A stretch of DNA of 64,000 nt, from the NCBI RefSeq assembly GCF_002803085.1, contig NZ_NNBJ01000021.1:56474-120473 (forward strand). The letters are read 5' to 3'. The DNA comes from Streptomyces sp. CB01201. GTDB lineage: Bacteria > Actinomycetota > Actinomycetes > Streptomycetales > Streptomycetaceae. The position numbers and the translations under genes were made by a program. Below the pieces are notes generated by a model. That model was not told the origin of the DNA, did no database searches, and was given only the letters and a program-made list of their open reading frames with translations. Below, piece by piece: positions 58,947 through 64,000 of this stretch. The stretch's first letter is position 1. Each line of letters opens with the position of its first letter.

Positions 58947-60007
58947 TCAGCCTTCGTCTTGTCTCACGCGCGCCGGGCGATGGTGGGCGACTGCGAGGGC
59001 GGGCCGGGCAGGGCCAGGTTCGGGGGTGCGTTTGATGGCGCGGCTGACGATGGCTGTCTCGATGTGGCTGATGCCCAGGCTCGACAGGTCGCGGGAGAGG
59101 AAGTCGTAGAGGGCGGTCAGGTCGGGGAAGTACGCGGCCGCGTGCAGGTTTGAGGGGCCCGACGTGGCGAACGCACCGTGCACGGCAGGATGATCAGCTA
59201 GTGCCTGCCCGGCGGCAGCCAGGTGGTCGGGCGCCACGTGCAGCAGGAGTTTGGCCTCGATGGGCAGTCCGAGCCGGCGGGGATCGACGATGACCTGGGT
59301 GATCAGGCGGCCCTGAGCAGTCAGTTGGGCGATGCGTCGGCGCACGGTGGTCTCGGGGTGTCCGATGCACGCGGCCAGGGCCGCTGCGGTCAGGCGCGCG
59401 TCGGGGGTCAGGGCGTTGATGAGGGACTGTTCCAGGGCGTCGGTGTCGATGCCGTAGGGGCCCGGGGAATCGGGAGCCGCTGCCAGGGGGACCGGCCTGG
59501 CCCGGGTTAGGGCGACGCGTTCCGGCGTGGTCAGTACCTGGTGCCGCCACTCGGAGGTGAGCCGGAAGACGTGCAGGATGGTGGCGCTTTCCAGGGACGT
59601 GACTGCCTGAGTGGAAGGCAGCTGGCGGAAGACCAATGGGTCGCGTGAGCCCGGCTCGGTGCGGGCGACCGCGAAGATCTCGTCGCCCGAGGTGGTGACG
59701 TCGATGAACGGGATGTCCTCGCGTGCCGCGAGGGCGGACGCGATGGTGTCCAGCTTTCCCCGCAGGACCCGGATGCGCAGGAAGAGGGCCCCGGCCGCGC
59801 CCCGTTGCGCGGTCGCGCGACGGGGGAGACCACCACGCGCACGGTGCCGTCGGCGCCTAACGCGTGCAGCCGACGGCGCACGGTGGCGGGATTGAGCCCC
59901 AGCACCTGGGCCGCGTGCTCCGCTGTGAGGCGGCCGTCGCACTGCAACGCGGCCACCAGCCGCTGGTCGGTGAGGCTGAGTACGGAATCCGCCGATGCGC
60001 GCGCCAT
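58947..60007 (-). pseudogene. Lrp/AsnC family regulator with two HTH domains, frameshifted
   Basis: From ATG 60007 the first frame gives LTDQRLVAALQCDGRLTAEH and AAQVLGLNPATVRRRLHALG, an AsnC-type helix-turn-helix. Near 59820 a one-base shift is needed to continue as GALFLRIRVLRGKLDTIASA and IPFIDVTTSGDEIFAVART, then a second AsnC helix-turn-helix (AALAACIGHPETTVRRRIAQ) and a C-terminal ligand domain. The whole would be about 353 residues, the usual size for double-HTH AsnC regulators of Streptomyces. The shift could be a sequencing error in a C/G-rich run or a real mutation. It is divergent from the secreted protein at 60151. Confidence 0.75.
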
Positions 60008-60150
60008 GAAGACAAGTTTCGCCCAATCCGGCGCCGCGCGGCACCCGTCTCGGGATCGTGGCCCCAAGGATGGATGTCATCCGCGAAGGCGCCGCAGTCA
60101 ACCGAGGATCGCGGGCCTGACACAGCATCACGAATACGTGGAGGAACGGA

Positions 60151-60648
60151 ATGAAGCGCAAAACGACCGCTCTGCTCACGGTCGCCGGCATCGCCGCGGC
60201 GACCCAGCTCGTGCTGGGAACCACCCCTGCATCCGCCAACGCACCCGCGTACCAGCTCAAGAACGTGGCTACGGGCAAGTGCATGCGGGGCGTCCGCTCC
60301 GGCTACACGTACGCCGTCACGATGGTGAAGTGCAACCGGAACGACGACAATCAGTGGTGGGGCGTCGTCCAGGGCCAGGTGCACGAGGTCTACGGGGGCC
60401 TCCACGATACGGACATCTGCCTGGCCGTCCCCAGAAGTGAAAAAGGTGACGCCCCCAAGGACGTCGACACGACGAGCTGTAACAACTACAAGGCCTACTA
60501 CCTGGGGATGAGCACGATCCCCAAGGCGAACAAGCCCACCACCCTCGGAACCGTTCCCGGATACATCGGACACTACGCCTCCGACGATACCTACCTCAGC
60601 TGCTATCAGATCGACGGCAACTACACCAAGTGGCTTTGGGTGCCCTAA
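60151..60648 (+). CDS. Secreted ricin-type beta-trefoil-like protein
   Basis: A 165-residue exported protein. The signal peptide RKTTALLTVAGIAAATQLVL ends near PASA (residue 29). The mature part has YQLKNVATGKCMRGVRSG, then VKCNRNDDNQWWG, which resembles the QxW-type repeat of ricin-B trefoils, with Cys at conserved spacing (CMRG, CNRN, DICLAV, SCNN). One full trefoil would need three repeats, and the later ones are weak. Carbohydrate binding is possible but unproved. ATG 60151 follows GGAGGAACGGA. Confidence 0.68.
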   Translation: MKRKTTALLTVAGIAAATQLVLGTTPASANAPAYQLKNVATGKCMRGVRSGYTYAVTMVKCNRNDDNQWWGVVQGQVHEVYGGLHDTDICLAVPRSEKGDAPKDVDTTSCNNYKAYYLGMSTIPKANKPTTLGTVPGYIGHYASDDTYLSCYQIDGNYTKWLWVP

Positions 60649-60838
60649 TTACTGCAGCAGGGCCTCGCCGACACCTGCCACAATGTCAGCGCCACCCAGT
60701 CTGAGGTGACTCAGCGAACCTCTTTCATCCTGTGTTGGCGTGCGCAGTGGGCTGGTCAGCGGGTCTGGTGATGAGACAGGGCGACTCGTCGTTGGTGTGG
60801 TGATTCCACTCAGCATACCGGCGACCAGAGGAGCCCTG

Positions 60839-61130
60839 TTGGTTCCGCATCCTGCCGCGTTCGACCTGCCCCACGCCGTGGCCGAGTGGGTCACGATGCT
60901 CGCCGTCACCCGTGAGGGTGACGGCGGCGCAAACTCCCGCTGCGCTAGCGGGTGTTCGTCGCACTCGTGTCCCTGCGCGACCACGACACCCTCGCCGGCA
61001 TCGCGGTTTCCTTCGGTATCTGACCAGGTTCCAACTATCGTGTCCCAGCTCACGGACGTGCTTTGCGAGGTCGAGACGCCCAAGTCGCCCTTGTCTTCTG
61101 GTGACAGCTATCGCCCGCTTCGGCACAACT
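60839..61130 (+). pseudogene. Transposase (IS5-group) N-terminal relic
   Basis: Across frames: LVPHPAAFDLPHAVAEWVTM, LAVTREGDGG, then VFVALVSLRDHDTLAGIAVS, FGI and a stop. The order DLPHALVEWVTMLIVTREGD then ALVxLRxHDTLAxIAxGFGI is that of a common Streptomyces DDE transposase N-terminus. Frameshifts and a stop are present; the catalytic part is absent. Confidence 0.6.
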
Positions 61131-61335
61131 GGTAGAAACGGCGTGTTGGGTACCCCCGGGCCGGGCGGGTCAGGGGGACCCGTGGCACGGCCCGCGTCCG
61201 TGGGGCAGAGCAGGCCCGCGTCGCCCAGGTCAACGCGCCGACGTCCCCCCCGGTCACGGCCGACTCCCTGGCTGTACCTGACTGGCGCGCGGCGGCGAGC
61301 CGCTGGAGCCAGATGCCGGTATCGACCACGATGTA

Positions 61336-61404
61336 CTACGAGCCGACTTCACCGTCGGCGGAGAAGTTCGCCGTGGGGGAGTAGCTCCCCAGCTTGTCAC
61401 TCAT
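61336..61404 (-). CDS. Putative 22-residue peptide with good ribosome-binding site
   Basis: ATG at 61404 with GGAGG 9 nt upstream (61414-61418 on the plus strand). The peptide begins MSDKLGSYSPTANF and ends DGEVGS, acidic and Ser/Gly-rich, with no Cys. It could be a peptide precursor, a leader, or a chance frame. No modifying enzyme is nearby. Confidence 0.25.
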   Translation of the reverse strand: MSDKLGSYSPTANFSADGEVGS

Positions 61405-61833
61405 GGTCAAGACCTCCGGCGGGAGAAGATGGGGGCCACACAGCGCGCGGTGGATCTGACTGCGCTGTACGACCGTGGTGTTCACGGTCGCGGAGGCACT
61501 GGCGAAGGACCTGCCGGGTTCGTAGACTCCGTCTTGCCGGACGGACGGATTGATCCGGTACTCGTTCAGTTCCACGCGCTCGCTCGACTTGGGCGATCTT
61601 CACGACAGTCTGAGCCAGAGCCTGGACGGCTTCAACGGCTGGCTGCTCCAGGACTACGGCTCGGCCCGGTAGCCACCGGCGAAGACTGCATGCTGTGCGG
61701 GTGCGCGCAGGAGCTGATACCGCTGCTGCGCGCCCTCGATCACTTCGTCGGCGCCCGACGTTCTCCGGCCAGCGCGCGGGATCGTTGATGGTGCACCAGC
61801 TCAGCGCCGACGTGGTCTGCTGCGGCGCGGCCT
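61405..61833. other. Degenerate intergenic stretch
   Basis: About 430 bp. A plus-strand frame to a stop near 61671 reads SLDLGDLHDSLSQSLDGFNG and WLLQDYGSAR, which looks like the tail of a real protein, but nothing upstream supports it. No hairpin or RNA was recognised. Confidence 0.35.
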
Positions 61834-62430
61834 TCACCGTCGCTCGCCGCCCGTGGAGCGAACGACGCGGTAGGAGAGGTGGGTTGCCGCCGGCGTCGCT
61901 AGCACCCGGGTGCGTTCGAGGGTGATCGAGGAGTCGAGGGCACCGAACAGAGGCGTGCCGGCGCCGACCAGGACCGGGACCACGTGCACGCGGATCTCGT
62001 CGACCAGGCCGAGCGGGAGGGCTTGCTGCATGACGGTGGCGCCGTGCAGTCCCACGACTTTGTCGCCGGCTGCTGCCTTGGCCTGTTCGATCGCGCTGAC
62101 CACCCCGTCAGTGACGAAGGTGAATACGGGCGGGTACGACCCTGCCGGTACCTGGTGGGTGACCACGAAACAGGGGAGGTCGCCCATCGGGCCGCCCTGG
62201 CCCCAGCCGCCGGCTCCTTCGTTCTTCGCAAAGGACTTACGGCCCATCACCACCGCACCCCAGTCGTTCACCACGTTCTCCAGAATCGCCCGATCCTCGT
62301 CGGTCGCCTGGTCGGACATCCACTGGTGGAGCATCCAGGCGCCGTCGCCGAACGGATTCTCGCGGTTGTCGTTCGGGCCGGTGACATATCCATCGAGCGA
62401 GATGGACATGTCGCAGATCACTTGTGCCAC
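61834..62430 (-). CDS. Dihydrofolate reductase family protein (RibD C-terminal-like)
   Basis: A 198-residue protein of the DHFR/RibD-C family. VICDMSISLDGYVTGPNDN is the conserved N-terminus, followed by VVNDWGAVVMGRKSF and later HGATVMQQALPLGLVDEIRV and PVLVGAGTPLFG, which define the family. Members reduce varied substrates with NADPH; many are named yfjB/yyaP-like and lack a known role. ATG 62430 gives the normal length. It is intact in an otherwise decayed area. Confidence 0.88.
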   Translation of the reverse strand: MAQVICDMSISLDGYVTGPNDNRENPFGDGAWMLHQWMSDQATDEDRAILENVVNDWGAVVMGRKSFAKNEGAGGWGQGGPMGDLPCFVVTHQVPAGSYPPVFTFVTDGVVSAIEQAKAAAGDKVVGLHGATVMQQALPLGLVDEIRVHVVPVLVGAGTPLFGALDSSITLERTRVLATPAATHLSYRVVRSTGGERR

Positions 62431-62757
62431 GGTGAACGCCTTCCCTCTGTGACTGCTCCGGACTCTCGGTGTGCTGGTTATGACCCGGAGGACCGGCTGG
62501 ACTCATCGGTGCTCTGTCGATTGCCTGTCTTACCTTCTTGGTGGGTTAGAACTGGTCACTCGTACGATCAGCGGAGCCCAGGGGCTCTGGGCATGGCTCG
62601 TTGCCTGTTGCAGTCGGTATGGCTTTGGCAACTTGGCCGCCCGGCGCCCCGCGACGACTCGACCACCAATTGGGAATCGCGACTCGATCGCTCTGTAAGA
62701 CAACGTCGGCGAGGTCGTATGTGGGACCGGTGTGACGACGAGCTGGCGGAGGAAATC
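62431..62757. other. Region between DHFR-like gene and IS110 relic
   Basis: About 330 bp. It should hold the DHFR-like promoter and the left end of the IS110-type element, but I see no defined end or motif. Confidence 0.4.
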
Positions 62758-63942
62758 GTGCCCGAGATCTGGGCGGGACTGGACATCGGAAAGAAGCACC
62801 ACCACGCCGTGGCAATCGACGCCTACGGCAAGCAGCTGCTGTCCCGCCGCGTGATGAACGATGAGACCGAGCTGCTCCAGCTGCTCGGCGACGTCCTGGA
62901 GATATCCCGCGACGTGCTGTGAGCCGTGGACATCAACACCGGCATCGCAGCACTGGCGGTCGGTCTTCTCCTCAACCACGGTCAACCCGTCGCCTACCTC
63001 ACCGACCGGGCCGTCCAGCAGGCATCCACCACCTACCGGGGCGAAGGCAAGACCGACGCCCGCGACGTCTTCATCATCGCCGACCAGGCCCGCATCCGCC
63101 GCGACGTCAGCATGCTCCGCACCGGCGACGACATCGCCCTCGACCTTCGGCTCCTCACCGCCCGGCGCCTGGACGTCGTCCACGACCGGACCCGCCAGAT
63201 CAACCGCTTGCGAGCCCAGCTCTGGAGTTCTCCCCTGCGCTGGAGAGGGCCCTGGACCTGACGAAGAAGGGCCCCGTCGTCCTGCTGACCGCCTACCAGA
63301 CCCCGGCCGCAATCCGCCGCATGGGCGTCCGGCGGCTGGAGACCTGGCTCCGCAACCGCAAGGTCCAGGGCGCTGGCACGCTCGCGGCCCGCGCCGTGGA
63401 AGCCGCCCAGGCCCAGATGACCGCTCTTCGCGGCGAGGACCTGGGTGCCGAACTCGTCGCCCGCCTCGCTCACGCGGTGGTCGCCCACAACGACGAAGTG
63501 GCCGAACTCGACGCCCGAGTCTAAGCCCGCTTCCGCCAGCACCGGGACGCTGAAATCATCCTCAGCATGCCCGGCATGGGCCCCATCACCGGCGCCGAGT
63601 TCATCGCCGCGACCGGCGGAGACCTCAGCGCCTTCGCCAGCGCCGACCGCCTCGCCGGCTTCGCCGGCCTGGCCCCAGTCCCCTGGGATTCCGGAAAGGT
63701 CAGCGGCAACCTGCGCCAGCCTCGCCGCTACCACCGCGGCCTCCAACGCGCCCTCTACCTCTCCACCCAGGTCAGCGTGTTCTTCTGCCCCGTCTCGAAG
63801 GCGTACTACGACCGCAAGAGGAAAGAGGGCAAGGGGCACAAGCAAGCCGTCATCTCCCTCGCCCGCCGCCGCGTCAAACGTCCTCTGGACCATGATCCGA
63901 GACCGCGCCCCCTTCCAGACCGCCCCAATCGCTGGGGCCTAG
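62758..63942 (+). pseudogene. IS110-family transposase, inactivated
   Basis: From GTG 62758, 5 nt after GGAGGA, the sequence reads EIWAGLDIGKKHHHAVAIDA (RuvC-like Asp), then a TGA at 62921-62923, then AVDINTGIAALAVGLLLNHG and YRGEGKTDARDVFIIADQAR. A base is lost near 63220; the next frame gives LEFSPALERALDLTKKGPVV, then a TAA at 63522-63524, then MPGMGPITGAEFIAATGGDL (the Tnp_20 domain). A further extra base lies near 63880. The C-terminus WTMIRDRAPFQTAP ends at 63942. Two stops and two frameshifts make it inactive, although its full length is present. Confidence 0.85.
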
Positions 63943-63957
63943 GGGGTGTCCGGAAAG

Positions 63958-64000
63958 TCATGGGAGCCAGAGCCGCAGGCAGGCGAGGGTGACCATGGCC
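63958..64000 (-). CDS. C-terminal end of another transposase (partial, runs off window)
   Basis: The last 43 bases, read leftward, give AMVTLACLRLWLP and a TGA at 63958-63960. The ending resembles IS5-type transposases common in Streptomyces, and GGGTGTCCGGAAAGTC just outside may be its terminal repeat. Too little is visible to be sure. Confidence 0.4.
   Translation of the reverse strand, partial: AMVTLACLRLWLP

Overview
The window is high-GC, densely coded actinobacterial DNA. The gene content (light-regulated carotenoid cluster, Asp23/AmaP envelope module, LAXTG-type sorting signal, terminal-protein gene, many GTG/TTG starts) points to Streptomyces or a close relative. The number of broken genes and IS relics, together with a telomere terminal-protein (tpg) relic, suggests an accessory chromosome arm or a large linear replicon; that location is inference.

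Layout. 1-4.3 kb: a TetR gene cut by the window edge, a flavodoxin, an IS5-type relic, a divergent nitroreductase/TetR pair with two visible operators, and an aldo-keto reductase relic. 4.7-18.2 kb: a carotenoid and light-response cluster. crtY-crtU run left; crtE-crtI-crtB and a Rieske protein run right with 4-nt or shorter overlaps. Then come the ECF sigma factor LitS, the B12-binding MerR regulator LitR, a photolyase and an SDR-DUF2867 protein. The expected product is isorenieratene-type aromatic carotenoid, made under LitR/LitS light control. 18.4-27.8 kb: a DUF4383 membrane protein, a MarR/MMPL exporter pair, two divergent Asp23/Gls24 operons with their own ECF sigma factor, a BrkB membrane protein and a small secreted protein.

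28-38 kb: an autoregulated hydrolase/TetR operon, a 29-residue membrane peptide, a TmrB-like P-loop protein, and then the most striking feature, a complete 6,122-bp Tn7-like transposon at 31070-37191. Its genes, all on the minus strand, are tnsA-tnsB-tnsC-tniQ. It has an 11-bp perfect terminal inverted repeat (TGTAGGTTCCC) and a 5-bp target duplication (GGATG) on both sides. It lies inside the tpg relic and carries no cargo. Its TniQ ends in a LysR-like helix-turn-helix plus a winged helix, which may select the target.

38-50 kb: secreted proteins, a DAHP synthase cut off and joined to a decayed iterative type I PKS (KS'-AT-DH'-ACP), a TetR regulator, a DUF4157 (HELTH) protein with an unknown C-terminal domain, and a decayed DUF1906 glycosidase followed by two intact neighbours. 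50-55 kb: an EamA transporter/AraC pair, a membrane protein behind an 18-bp palindrome, and a MarR/MBL-hydrolase pair with an operator. 55-64 kb: a gene graveyard (PEBP, DtxR, alcohol dehydrogenase, IS5, tyrosine integrase, VOC and IS110 relics) with a few intact genes: DUF6283, a LAETG surface protein, a secreted trefoil-like protein and a DHFR-family reductase. No tRNA, rRNA or CRISPR array was seen.
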